Translations under genes and position numbers: made by a program
Shown here: piece by piece, positions 18,401 to 27,400 of the stretch
Position numbering within the stretch: the first letter of the stretch is position 1
Layout of the letters: each line of letters starts with the position of its first letter
Assembly (NCBI RefSeq): GCF_011064615.1
Contig: NZ_JAALJH010000002.1
Location: 1 to 64,000 of the forward strand
Reading direction: 5' to 3'
DNA length: 64,000 bases
Source: Aquisphaera insulae
GTDB taxonomy: Bacteria > Planctomycetota > Planctomycetia > Isosphaerales > Isosphaeraceae
The notes under the pieces: generated by a model
What the model saw: only the letters and a program-made list of their open reading frames with translations
Databases searched by the model: none
What the model was told of the DNA's origin: nothing

Positions 18401-19458
18401 ACTGTCGTGCCCTGATTGATCAGGCCCCCGCCCTCCCTCTGGCTCGTGTTCCCCGAGATCGTGCAGCTCGTGATGGTGCACGTCCCGCTCATGACGTCCA
18501 CCCCGCCGCCGATGCCGGGGGTCGTATTGCCGGTGATCGTGCACTCGGTCAGGTTGCATATGCCGTCGAAGATCGCCACACCGCCGCCGTCCCCCGGGCC
18601 GAAGTTGTCCGAGATGGTGCAGCGGGTCATCTCGACCGTGCCATGGTTGGTCGCGATCCCGCCGCCGAGGCGCCAGCCGCTCTTGTTGTTGGAGAGGGTG
18701 CTGTCGGTCACGGTGAGGTTGTTGTTGTTATTGATGGCGCCGCCGCCGGACTGGCTGAAGTTCCCGGAGATCACGCAGTCGGCCACCGTCATCGTGGCGT
18801 CGTAGAAGCTCTCGATGCCGCCGCCCCAGTTGTTCGACGTGTTGCCCGAGATCGTGCAGCCGGTCACCGTGGCCGCGCCGTCGCTGAAGATCCCGCCCCC
18901 ATGGTCGGACGCGTAGCACGACTGAACGACGCAATTCCGGAGGGTCAGCGAACCGTCTTTGAGGACATTGATCCCCCCGCCGGTGCCGTTGGCCTTGCCC
19001 CCCGTGATCGTCAGTCCCGCGATCGTCGCGGTGGCGCCGCCGTCGATCTGGAACACCCGGCTGGCGTCCCCGCCGCTCACGGTGACCCCGGCGGCCTGAT
19101 TCAGGATCGAGATCGAGGCCTTCGAATTGCTCAGCTCGAGCTGGCCTTGCTTCAGCGTGATGGTCTGAGGCGTTCCGAAGACGCTCGGGGCGAACGCGAT
19201 GGTGCTCGGATCGGTGGCCGCGTTGGCCTGCTGGATCGCCCAGCGGAGGGTGCCGCTCACGGGGTTGTTCTGGGCGTCGAGCGTGTCGGCCGCGCTGGTG
19301 ACGATGAGGTTCGAGAGCAGCCGGCGATCCTCGAGGGCCAGGATCTCCGGCCTCAACACGCTCCGGTACCGCGATCTCCTCCCCCGGGGGTCGATTTCTC
19401 GCCCCCATACCACCGACCGATCACCCCGGCCCCCTCGCTCGCGTTCCCGGCACTCCAT
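15439..19458 (-). CDS. Large surface protein: beta-helix, choice-of-anchor Q, MBG/Ig-like repeats
   Basis: A 1339-residue exported protein. Near residue 40 it has the LALEDRRLLS motif common to planctomycete surface proteins (LEPR-XLL type). Residues about 60-350 are right-handed beta-helix repeats (GGGI, CTISGNTS-type rungs). About 346-466 matches the choice-of-anchor Q pattern (IVAGN, YNLVG, LGNYGGPTQT, LPGSPALGAG, DQRGKP, DIGAYQ). A Big_1-like and another Ig-like domain follow, then five 77-residue MBG-like repeats (661-1045) and two more Ig-like domains, ending in a Lys-rich tail. Adhesion or carbohydrate binding is likely but unproven. The ATG at 19458 is preceded by GAAGGGG; an in-frame ATG at 19527 would add 23 residues with no clear benefit. 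Its neighbour upstream is the lipase on the same strand. Confidence 0.85.
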   Translation of the reverse strand: MECRERERGGRGDRSVVWGREIDPRGRRSRYRSVLRPEILALEDRRLLSNLIVTSAADTLDAQNNPVSGTLRWAIQQANAATDPSTIAFAPSVFGTPQTITLKQGQLELSNSKASISILNQAAGVTVSGGDASRVFQIDGGATATIAGLTITGGKANGTGGGINVLKDGSLTLRNCVVQSCYASDHGGGIFSDGAATVTGCTISGNTSNNWGGGIESFYDATMTVADCVISGNFSQSGGGAINNNNNLTVTDSTLSNNKSGWRLGGGIATNHGTVEMTRCTISDNFGPGDGGGVAIFDGICNLTECTITGNTTPGIGGGVDVMSGTCTITSCTISGNTSQREGGGLINQGTTVLFNTIVAGNSSGSTNGHDIDGNANLSGSYNLVGTIGNNSLVDGEDGNIVGVTDPHLSPLGNYGGPTQTRALLPGSPALGAGAVASGITTDQRGKPIRLASPDIGAYQSQGFTISAVPGSTPQATATGTAFARPLAVAVVANDPLEPAAGGVVSFSTPTNGASASLSSTTATTDASGIASVVATANSTLGFYTVTATVGTDSVAFNLHNLIATSFFGLASPTITYGTTNVTIDGWLAGTFVPQAQTVVVTLNGVQKSATVDTIGTFSTTFNASSLPTSGSPYTIQFAYAGDSNFAPAAATSTLTVTRATPSILWPSPADIVYGTVLSATQLDATSPVPGTFTYTPAAGTALKAGAWQSLLVSFIPTDGTNYNAATATTRINVLKATPTITWPSPADITYGKALGTSELDATASVPGTFAYTPAAGTILKAGAGQTLSVTFTPADTVDFATVTATTSIKVLKAPITLAWATPTDIAYGTALGAAQLDATASVPGTFAYTPAAGTILKAGAGQTLSVTFTPADAVDYQASSASVTINVQKATPAITWPNPASIVYGTALGAAQLDANSPVPGTFVYTPAAGTVLKAGAGQVLSVVFTPDDPADFNAASATTTIDVTRMSPVVTWPAPSPITYGTTLGAAQLAAIASVPGTFVYAPAAGATLKAGAGQVLTVLFTPADTADYAPVSATARIDVVKAVPGLGVSAEEGTYDGGTHAATYSLGGTHGAPAIDLEGVAPTLTYYAGPTISGTNLGASPPTHAGTYTVVASFAGSANFAAVQSAPATFTIDRAEATLTLASSSSAAVYGQPLTLVATVVAAGTPGGTVTFLEGSTPLGTVPVDSSGKATLTTAALATGSHAITASYDGGTDYLGSRSKPASAAVSPDAARIVAVPHKVLKKKKLQSILMTAQVVPQAPGSGVPTGQVIFELLVKQRKKIKVKTLGTAAVVDGQATLSFKSQKLLNKTITIVYGGEANFLATTVTLPKLTKKSLV
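16324..17478 (-). repeat. Five tandem 231-bp repeats encoding 77-residue MBG-like domains
   Basis: Unit boundaries fall at 17478, 17247, 17016, 16785 and 16554. Each unit runs from 'TP.I.WP.P..I.YG' through 'PGTF.Y.PAAG..LKAGAGQ.L.V.FTP' to 'INV.KA'. Units 2 and 3 share a 95-bp stretch without a difference (17072-17166 and 16841-16935). The others have diverged, so copying or gene conversion between units 2 and 3 was recent. Confidence 0.92.
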
Positions 19459-19802
19459 GGCCTGCCCCTTCTCGCTCTGAGCCCGAGGACCAGGTCGCCA
19501 TCGAAGCGGGCCGAAACTCGAGCCCACGCCATCCCGACGCGCCCTTCGCCGGTCTGTCGAGCGTACGAGTCGATCCTTGACGTCCCAGAATTCCCCGACT
19601 CGACCCGGGCTAACGATTCGTAAAGGGGAAGTGATGTGCGAAGCTGTGCGTGATCCGCCGTTGGATATCGATCAACTTCCCCGCACGAGAATTGAATTCT
19701 GCAACACATGGACGTGACTGTCAATCAATGTGCACTTTCTTGAAATGCCGAGCGGGTTGATCGGATCGGGGAGGCCGGACGGGGCTCCTTCGAGTCCTGG
19801 GA
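19459..19802 (-). other. Leader/promoter region of the beta-helix gene
   Basis: This 344-bp stretch between the beta-helix start and the lipase stop has lower GC than its surroundings. It contains a strong promoter match at 19696-19724 for the beta-helix gene, implying a leader of about 230 nt. No convincing gene or terminator is seen in it. Confidence 0.6.
19696..19724 (-). promoter_or_regulatory. Near-consensus sigma70-type promoter
   Basis: On the minus strand a perfect TTGACA (19719-19724), a 17-base spacer and CAGAAT (19696-19701) are present. This is the best -35/-10 pair I noticed in the window. It points to the beta-helix gene, whose ATG is about 230 bases downstream. Confidence 0.6.
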
Positions 19803-20942
19803 CTACCCTCCCGCCTTGGCGAGGATCTTGGCGAGGTAACGATCGATGGCGTGGTCGCTGACGCTCGGCAGGATGCCTTCGACGGCGGGCTGACCGAGCG
19901 ACTCCTGCCCGGCCGCGGCGGTCGCCGCCCGCGTCTGCAGGAGGCCGGCGCGGATCTGGTCGAACTCGCGCTGGGAGAGCATCGGAGGGTCGGGCGGGGA
20001 GGGCATGGACTCGACCACCACGCCCGCCGGCCGCTCGGCGAGGGCACCGGCCGGGCCCTCCAGGTTGCCGGCGGCGTCGAAGTGGATCAGCTTGCCGACG
20101 TGCTGGTAGAACGGAGGGACGCGCGGCACGACGTCGTCGTCGTTGACGAAGCGGAAGATCCGGCCGTCGTAGTGCTCCTCCATGAAGCCCGGGAAGTCGC
20201 CGCGGCCGACGGCGGGCTGACCGTAGGTGTAGACCCAGGCGGTCGGCAGCCTGCCTTGCCATTCCGCCGCCGCCACCATGGCGAGCGCACCGCCCAGGCT
20301 GTGGCCGGTGATCAACAGGGGCCGGTCGCCGAACGTGGTGAGGATCCTCGTCAGCTCCTCCTCGACGACCTGGAAGGCACCGAGGAAACCGCGGTGCACG
20401 GCCCCGTAGGGCCGCGTCGTCTGGACCATGTTCAGGTTGCCCAGCCAGTCGCCCAGGTTCTCGGTGCCGCGGAACGAGAGGAGGACCGCGTCGGCCGTCG
20501 AGGCGACGAAGCACTGGGTATCATCGGCCTCGACGAACCGGCAGGTCTGCATCCCCAGGACGCCCCGGCCGGTCGCCTCGACGGCCGAAGCCGGGTCGTA
20601 GGCCAGCCGGCTCGCCAGCGCGAGCGAGAGGGCCGTCTTCCAGCCGAATCGGCCGGCCGCGAGGGATTCCCTCGTGAATTTCGAGTACGGCACCGGCGGC
20701 GGTGTCGGCGTCCTCCCGAACAGGCCTTCGCGCGAGACGACGGGAGGGGCGACCGCCGAGGCGATCGCGGCCCCGGGCACGACCGCCAGCGTGGGATTGC
20801 CCAGGGAGATCGTGACCTGGATGGGGATCGTGAACGTCACGGGTGTCCCAGCACCCAGGCCGGCACCCGGCGGGGCGCCCGCCGGCTCTTCCGGCGGGGA
20901 AGGGGGGGCCTGGATGTTCCGACTGACGGTGGTCTCGCTCAT
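19803..20942 (-). CDS. Class 3 lipase
   Basis: A 379-residue alpha/beta-hydrolase. The nucleophile elbow GHSLGGALAM places the catalytic Ser at 215. The upstream FRGTENLGDW oxyanion segment and the downstream RFVNDDDVVPRVPPFYQHVG block, with the likely Asp and a nearby His, match lipase class 3 (fungal-lipase-like). The N-terminal 85 residues are Pro/Ala-rich with a short beta-type stretch and no clear signal peptide. GGAGGG lies 7 bases before the ATG at 20942, which decides this start over an ATG five codons upstream. It follows the caspase-like gene after 150 bases on the same strand and could be its transcriptional tail. Confidence 0.87.
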   Translation of the reverse strand: MSETTVSRNIQAPPSPPEEPAGAPPGAGLGAGTPVTFTIPIQVTISLGNPTLAVVPGAAIASAVAPPVVSREGLFGRTPTPPPVPYSKFTRESLAAGRFGWKTALSLALASRLAYDPASAVEATGRGVLGMQTCRFVEADDTQCFVASTADAVLLSFRGTENLGDWLGNLNMVQTTRPYGAVHRGFLGAFQVVEEELTRILTTFGDRPLLITGHSLGGALAMVAAAEWQGRLPTAWVYTYGQPAVGRGDFPGFMEEHYDGRIFRFVNDDDVVPRVPPFYQHVGKLIHFDAAGNLEGPAGALAERPAGVVVESMPSPPDPPMLSQREFDQIRAGLLQTRAATAAAGQESLGQPAVEGILPSVSDHAIDRYLAKILAKAGG

Positions 20943-21092
20943 CGTCCGCCCTCCCATGGGATCCTCGACGACATCCCGGCCGGCGCGACCCGGATCGGTC
21001 GCATCGCCCGACCTTGGGTATATCAGCGTCCGGAAGCGAAGGCCACGAGGTTGCCGCCGGGACCGGTCGCGATTCTTCGGCGGGAGTCCCGT

Positions 21093-22079
21093 TCACCGGC
21101 CCGCCGCATCGGCGGGTTTCGAGCCGTAGATCCGGGCGAGCTCGATCATCAGCGCCTCGAGCTGGGCGAAATACTCCGCGTCCGTCAGCTTCTCCTTCCT
21201 CGACCGGAGGGCCGCGACCTTGAGCTCGAGATCGTCGCGGAGCTTGCGTTGATCCGGGCTCAGCCGGCGCTCGCGGTCGCTCGGGATCAGGTGGAGTTGG
21301 TGGGCGCGAGGTCCGTCGGGCTGGGCATTGTCCTTCGCCCGCTTGACGGCGTGGACGCCGCGGAAGAAGTCCGCGGGGGTGCCCAGGCGGTCGCCGTTGT
21401 CGTCGATGAGCGGATGCTCGGTGGCCAGGCGTGACTTCGACCGGTAGAACTCGGCCGTGCGGCGGCTCGCGACCAGGAAGGACTCGAGCAGGGAGACCTG
21501 GCCGTCCTTGTCCAGGTCGGAGCCGGGATCGCCGATCGACTCCGCGAGGTACTGGCCGAAGCGGGCGTAGTTCTGCTCGTCGCCGCTCCGCGTGGCCGTC
21601 GCCACGATCCGATTCGGTCCCGAGAGCTTGCCCAGGAACGGGCCGCTCGCGGCCGTGCAGTCGAGGATCGCGACCGGCCGCTTGACCGGCCTGAGCCATT
21701 CCAGGAGCTCGCCGTCGGTCGCGTCCGGGCCGCGGAGGTTGAGCTTGGCCTCGCGGCCGTCGAAGGTCCCGTGGCCGATCAGGACCAGCCAGAGGGGTTC
21801 GTTGCCGCTCGCCCGTTCGGCCAGGGCGGCCCTGAGGCGGTCCTTGTCGGACGGATTCCCGTCAGGACCCTCGCCGATCAGGACGAACGCGGCCGATCCC
21901 TTCTCCGCGGCGGACCGCCAGAGGCCCGCCCAACGGCGGAACTCGCCGCCGTATTCCTCGTCGCCCGGCGCGCCGACGACGACGATCACGGTCGGTCGGT
22001 CGGGAGGCGAGGCGGGCGCCGTGGCCGGCGCCGGCTGACTGCACAAGGCCATCGCAAGGAGGAGCGGCATGGGGGTCAT
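21093..22079 (-). CDS. Caspase-like (clan CD, C13/C14-type) protein with EF-hand loop
   Basis: A 328-residue protein with a signal peptide or signal anchor (1-25). The core resembles the caspase/legumain fold: strand VIVVVGAPG, a second strand before LIGHGTFDG with candidate His103, and AILDCTAASG with candidate Cys141. Residues 188-199 (D-L-D-K-D-G-Q-V-S-L-L-E) are a canonical 12-residue EF-hand loop, followed by a DDNGD motif at 226-230. The C-terminal 60 residues are helical and charged. It is the last gene of the long Bat-like run, 12 bases after the VWA/GATase-like gene. Peptidase activity, perhaps set by Ca2+, is an inference from the His/Cys pair; it might instead be a degraded relative. 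Confidence 0.78.
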   Translation of the reverse strand: MTPMPLLLAMALCSQPAPATAPASPPDRPTVIVVVGAPGDEEYGGEFRRWAGLWRSAAEKGSAAFVLIGEGPDGNPSDKDRLRAALAERASGNEPLWLVLIGHGTFDGREAKLNLRGPDATDGELLEWLRPVKRPVAILDCTAASGPFLGKLSGPNRIVATATRSGDEQNYARFGQYLAESIGDPGSDLDKDGQVSLLESFLVASRRTAEFYRSKSRLATEHPLIDDNGDRLGTPADFFRGVHAVKRAKDNAQPDGPRAHQLHLIPSDRERRLSPDQRKLRDDLELKVAALRSRKEKLTDAEYFAQLEALMIELARIYGSKPADAAGR

Positions 22080-22091
22080 CTCGAGGGCGTG

Positions 22092-24458
22092 TCAGGCCAG
22101 GTTATTCAGCCGCCGCAGCGCCCACTCGGCCGTGAGGCAGGCGATGGCGAGCAGCAGGTAGGCCGGATGGTGCCAGAGCGGGGTCGTCCTCAGCTCCGTG
22201 ATCGGGACGCGGCGGGACGGGAGGGATTCGACGAAGGCGCCGAGCCGATCGGCCTCCACCACCTCGCCCCCGGTCTTGGCGGCGAGGCTCGCCAGGAGCT
22301 CGCGATCGGGGGCGAGTCGGGCGAATTCCTCGGCGGCGGGCTGGGCCGCCCAGCCGGCCTCGCGTTCGCCGACCGCCGCCCCGTCGGCTGAGGTGGCGAC
22401 GGCCGTGAATCGATGAGGGCCGGGCGTGCGGGCCACGTAGCTGGTCGTGTAGAGGTCGGGCTCGCGGGCATCCGGGCGGGCGTCCAGGCTCAGCGAGCCG
22501 CCGTCGGGGAGCGCGACCTTGACCACGACCTTCGCGTTGTCGAGCGGGCGATACTCGGCATCCCGGACCCGGACGGCGATGTCCACGGCTTGCGCCGGGG
22601 CGTCGTCGCGAGGCTTGACGGCGACGTCCACGCGGCCGGGGACGTCGGCGACGAGCCAACGGGCGGTCTGCCGCCACGAGCGGTCGAACTCGGTATCCTC
22701 GGCCCGCTCGCGTCGGATGCCCCAGCGCCAGAGGTCGCCGATCAGGAGCGAGGCGACGTGCCCTTTGCCGAAGGTCTGGGCGACGAGCGCCGGGAGCGTG
22801 TTGCCGTCGTCCTCGATCTCCGCCAGGGTCACGGCCCCCGGCTTGATCCGGCCGACGCGGCTGAGCGTCCCGAAAGGGGGCATGGAGGCCAGCCGCTTCT
22901 GCTCCTCCTCCTCGGTCTTCCTGGTCCGGACCCAGGGCTGGAGCCAGCCCTCGCGGGTCAGGACCAGCCGGTACTTCCCCCCGTCCAGGCTCAGCGAGGC
23001 CGGCGGTGCGTTCAGGTAGACCGGGAGCAGCTCGCCGACCGGCGTGCGGTCGTACTTCCCGTCGGCGAACGAGTCCGGGCCGCCGAGCATGAGCAGGCCG
23101 CCGCCGCGGGTCGCGACGAAGTTTCGAAGCAGGTTGAGCTGGTCCTGGGTGAAGAACGACGCCTCGATGTCGTCGATGACGATGGCGTGGAACTGGTAGA
23201 GGGCCTCGGCGGTCTTCGGGAAGCCGTCGCGGAGGTCGGCCTCGTCGGCGAGGTCGCCCAGCCGGATCAGGACCGGCTGGTCGTTCCGCTCCGCCGTCTC
23301 GGGGTCGGCGTTGTCGAAGCCCTCGTAGAAGGGGCTGATCGTCCGGTCGCGGGCCTTGCTCTGGAAGTCGAACTTCGGCTTCCGGCGGGCGATCCGCAGC
23401 AGCCCGGCAAGCTGGAGCTGATCATCCCCCTCGATCGCCCGGTGGAGGAATTTGAACTCCCAGTTCGGCCGGCCGCTGACGTAGAGGATCCGGTACGGGC
23501 CGCCCCCCTGATCGATGACCACGAGCCGGCCGTTATTGGCCAGGGTCTGCTCGGCGGACCCCGCCGGGTCGGTCCCGCGCTTCGACGATTCCTCCTCCGC
23601 GGCCGCGAAGGAGCGCACCGTGTAGAAGCGGATGCCCTTGCGATCGGGCCGGAACTGGAAGCGGAAGCTCAGCGGCTTGCCGTCGCTCGTCGCCTTCTCC
23701 TGCTGGCGCTCGACCACGTTGCCGGCCTCGTCCACCACCGCCGCGACGATCGGCTGGCCCGCGAAGCCCGTCGTCGCGACCTCGGCGCGGAGGACGACCG
23801 GCGCCGATTCGAAGTTCGTCTGGCTGGCCGCCACGTTCCGCACGCCGATGTCGCGGACCACGCCCTTCGAGGGCGGGACGACCGGATAGATCGGCGGCAG
23901 TGTCGCGCCGTCGAGGTCCGCGGCGTCGGTCCGGTTGCCGTCGGTGAAGAGGAGGACGCCGGCCAGCGGCAGGCCCTGGAATCGCTTCGAGAGCGCGGCC
24001 AGCGACGTCCCCAGCGACGACGCCGAGCCGTCGAAGGTTAGGCGATCGAAGTCGTCGATCGACCGCAGCCGGGCGTCGAAGGCGAATCGGCGGACGTCGA
24101 ACTCCTGGCCGAGTCGGGCCTGCCAGCCCGGGCCCTGCCGGAGCTGGTCGCGGAGGATCTCCCCGCGAGAGTTCGATTCGCCGTCGTCGCGGATCCGGAG
24201 GCTCTGGCTGTCGTCCGCCAGGATCGCGAAGGCGTTCGCCCCCGGGCGAGGATGAGCATACGTCAGCAGCGGCTCGATCAGGATCAGGGCCAGCGCCGCG
24301 ATCGCCAGCGCCTTGAGGACCGCGCAGGCGACCCGAATTGGATGGCGTGCGCGGGCCCGCGAGTAGGACCAGAGGATCGCGATCGCGGCGACGGCGGCCA
24401 GGGCCGCGGCGATCGTCCACCACTGCGGGGCACCCAGGGTCAGGCCGGTGAACCTCAT
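22092..24458 (-). CDS. Membrane protein with VWA-like and glutamine amidotransferase-like domains
   Basis: A 788-residue protein. TM segments lie at about 13-31 and 41-62, and a C-terminal TM near 762-780. A VWA-like domain follows the second TM: ADDSQSL at about 80 is a degenerate metal-site motif and LLFTDGNRTD lies near 175. Around residues 370-500 is a class I GATase-like region (AIVIDDIEASFFT, FVATRGGGLLMLGGPDSF), which lacks the usual Cys nucleophile here. Ig-like strands come next. This layout is typical of the large membrane proteins of planctomycete MoxR/Bat operons. Its start overlaps the stop of the previous gene by 4 bases (ATGA), so translation is coupled. Confidence 0.83.
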   Translation of the reverse strand: MRFTGLTLGAPQWWTIAAALAAVAAIAILWSYSRARARHPIRVACAVLKALAIAALALILIEPLLTYAHPRPGANAFAILADDSQSLRIRDDGESNSRGEILRDQLRQGPGWQARLGQEFDVRRFAFDARLRSIDDFDRLTFDGSASSLGTSLAALSKRFQGLPLAGVLLFTDGNRTDAADLDGATLPPIYPVVPPSKGVVRDIGVRNVAASQTNFESAPVVLRAEVATTGFAGQPIVAAVVDEAGNVVERQQEKATSDGKPLSFRFQFRPDRKGIRFYTVRSFAAAEEESSKRGTDPAGSAEQTLANNGRLVVIDQGGGPYRILYVSGRPNWEFKFLHRAIEGDDQLQLAGLLRIARRKPKFDFQSKARDRTISPFYEGFDNADPETAERNDQPVLIRLGDLADEADLRDGFPKTAEALYQFHAIVIDDIEASFFTQDQLNLLRNFVATRGGGLLMLGGPDSFADGKYDRTPVGELLPVYLNAPPASLSLDGGKYRLVLTREGWLQPWVRTRKTEEEEQKRLASMPPFGTLSRVGRIKPGAVTLAEIEDDGNTLPALVAQTFGKGHVASLLIGDLWRWGIRRERAEDTEFDRSWRQTARWLVADVPGRVDVAVKPRDDAPAQAVDIAVRVRDAEYRPLDNAKVVVKVALPDGGSLSLDARPDAREPDLYTTSYVARTPGPHRFTAVATSADGAAVGEREAGWAAQPAAEEFARLAPDRELLASLAAKTGGEVVEADRLGAFVESLPSRRVPITELRTTPLWHHPAYLLLAIACLTAEWALRRLNNLA

Positions 24459-27400
24459 CGGCCGCTCCCCAGGCGCTCATAATAGCGGCGGACGCCCTCC
24501 GCGAACTGGGGCGGGACCTGGTCCCGGTCGATCGGGACCAGCGAGTCGGGCGCGTCGCGGCGGCGGACCTCCTCGGCGATCCGATTTCGAAGCTCGCGGA
24601 TCGGGTTCGCGACCAGGCCCTGGAGCTTGGTCCAGTCGGGCTCCTTCGCGTGCCGTTTGAAGTCCTCCCGGGCCCCGCGGACCCGGTCGCGGATGCGGGC
24701 CGCCTCGCCGCGGAGGTTCGGATCCTCGAGCAGCTCTTCCACGTCTCGCATGCGATCGGACCACTCGCGAAAGCCGCCTCCCGTGATCGGCCCACCGGGG
24801 CCGTTCGGATTGCCGGCATTCCCGGCCATTCGCTCCAGAGTGCGGTCGGCGTCCGAGCCGCGGCCGCGCGGGTCGCCGCCGGGGGCCTCTCGCGAGCCCT
24901 CACCGGGATTGCCCTGCGGCTGCGGCTCGTCGCGATCGCCGCCGCGGAGAGAGCCCGGCCGGCGACCCTGCTGCTGTCCCTGACCTGGTTGCTGTCCGGG
25001 TTGTTGTCCTTGACTCGATTGCTGACCGGGCTGCTGCCCCTGGCCCGGTTGCTGTCCCTGGCCCGGTTGCTGGCCTTCGGTGGGGGACTGTCCGGGCTGC
25101 TTTCCCTGTTCGCCCGGTTGAGGAGCCTGGCCCGGTTGCTGGCCGTCGCGAGGCTGCCCGGGCTGCTGGCCATTACGGTCCGTTCGCGATGGTTGTTGCC
25201 CCGTCCCGCGGGCGATCTCCCTGTCGATCTGGTCGGCGAGGTCCTCGACCTCGCGTTGGGCCAGCCGGAGCGCGGCGGTCTCGTCGCCGAGGAGGCTGCG
25301 TGCGGCCTGCTCGACGCCCTGGCGGACCTGCTCGATCCCCTCGCCGGCCTGGCGGGAGGACTTCGCGGCCTCGTCGGCGAAGCCGGCCTGGGCGAGCTTC
25401 TCGGCCTGCTGGAGCGACTGCGGGATGGCCTGCTCGTCGGCCTTGCGGGCCGTGTCGAAGAGGTTCTTGGCCAGCAACGGCTCGGACTCCTCGGCCTCCT
25501 CCACGGTCTTCTGCATCCGTTGGGAGAGCTGGTCCAGGTCCTTCCGCTGCTTCTGGAGGTCCTGGGCGAGCTTCTGCCGGTCTTCCGGGTCTCGCAGGCT
25601 CTGGCGGGCGTTCTCCTTCCAGGCGTCGAGCTTCTCCGAGAGCTTGTCCTGATTCTCGTCGAGCTGGCGGGCCTGGTTCCGCATGGCGGTCAGGTCCTCG
25701 GCGAACTGGTTGGCCGATTGCTTGCGGAGCTGATCGCGGACCTCGTTGAGCTTCTGCCCGGCGCGGGTGCCCTCGGTCAGGGCCTGGGGGACCTGGCCCT
25801 TGTCGAGGGCCTCGGACGCCTGCTGGAGGTGGTCACGGCCCTGCTGGACCTGCTGCCGGGCGTCGGCCATCCGGTCGCGGTTCTGCTCGTTCTCCATCCG
25901 CTGCTGGAGCTCGTCGGCGTCGCGGAGGATCTGCTGTTGCTGCTCGCGGAGCCGCTTGAGCTGGCGCTCGATCTCCTCCCGCGCCGCCTGCTCCTTCGCC
26001 GCCTGGAGGGCCGCCTGGAGCTCCTTGAGGCGCTCGTTGAGATCGGCCTGGCGCTGGGCCAGCTCCTTGAGGCGGCTGGTTACCTGGCGGGTCTCGCGCT
26101 GCTCCTGCTCCTTCTGGCTCTGGGGCTGCCTAGCGCGACTCTGCTCCTCGAAGCGGTCCTCCTCGTTCGACAGATCGAGCTGGTTGAGCTGCCGCTGCAT
26201 GGCCTGGGCGCCGGAGGCCCGGCTCCGCTGGCGCGATCGGCTGCGGGCGACCTGGGTCTCTCGGGCCCGGAGCTTCAGGAGCGCCTGGTAGGCGAGCTGC
26301 TCGGCCGCGAGCGCCGGCGGCAGCGGGGCGACGGCCGACCTGTCGGTCGCCTCATTCAGCCGGTCGATGGCCTCCTTCATGGACTGGAGGGCCTTCTCCA
26401 GGCCCGCCTTCGAGGCCGCGTCCTGGAGCTTCTCGCCGAGGGCCGTCGCCTTCTCGACGACGGCCTCCTGGGCTTCGCGAAGGACCTTCGTGTCGGCGGC
26501 GAACGTGTTCGACAACTTCGAACCGGTCTCGCGGCGGATGATCTTCCAGGTGCCGTTGATGACGTCCTTCTGCATCTCGGCGAGCTGCTCCGCCTGCTGG
26601 GCATTGCCGCCCCCCTGCGGCCCGTCCTGCTCATTCTCGGCCGAGGCGGAGGAGGGCTGCTCGCCCTGGCGGAAGATCTCCTCGAAGGGGCGGACCTCGG
26701 CGAAGAACATGTCCCCCTCGGTCCGCCGGGGTTTGCCGTCGGGGCCGATGTCCTCGGCCCAGATCGAATAGGTGAGGAGCTGGTCGGGGGCGGTCTTGAG
26801 GGCCTCGAAGTCGACCAGGTGCTCGACCTGCGTCTTCTTCGGCCCGGGGCGGGATTCGTCCCCCAGGACGATCTCCACCGGCTCCTTGCCGGCCATCGTC
26901 AGCCGGACGCCGCGGCGGATGACCCCGAAGTCGTCGGTCACCTGGGCCTTCAGCTTCAGCTCCTCCACGGGCGAGACGCGGACGTCGTGCCCCGGCTGGC
27001 TCATGGCGATGGTCGGGGGCTTGTTCGGGGTGACGTTCAGGGCCAGGTCGGCGGCGAGCTTGTTCGATCGACCGTCGGCGTCCACCAGCCGGATCTTGTA
27101 GCGGTGCGACTGGTCGAGCGTCACCGATGCCGAGTAGACCGGGCTCCCGGGCGAGGCCGGCGGCGCCAGCGGGATCTCATTCCCCTTCTCGTCGACGAGC
27201 TTCGCCGAGGTCACCTCCTTGTTGAGGCGGAAGCGGAGCTCCGCCCTCGTCCCCTCGACGGCCGTGACGTGGCGGATGTCCTCGGCGACCTTCAGCGGCA
27301 TTCCCGTGTAGCCCGGATACTCGAGCGTCGCGTCGGTCCGGACCAGCTCCGGGTTCTCGTAGACGTGGACGCGGTAGGTCGGGCTCTTGCCGCCGACGAA

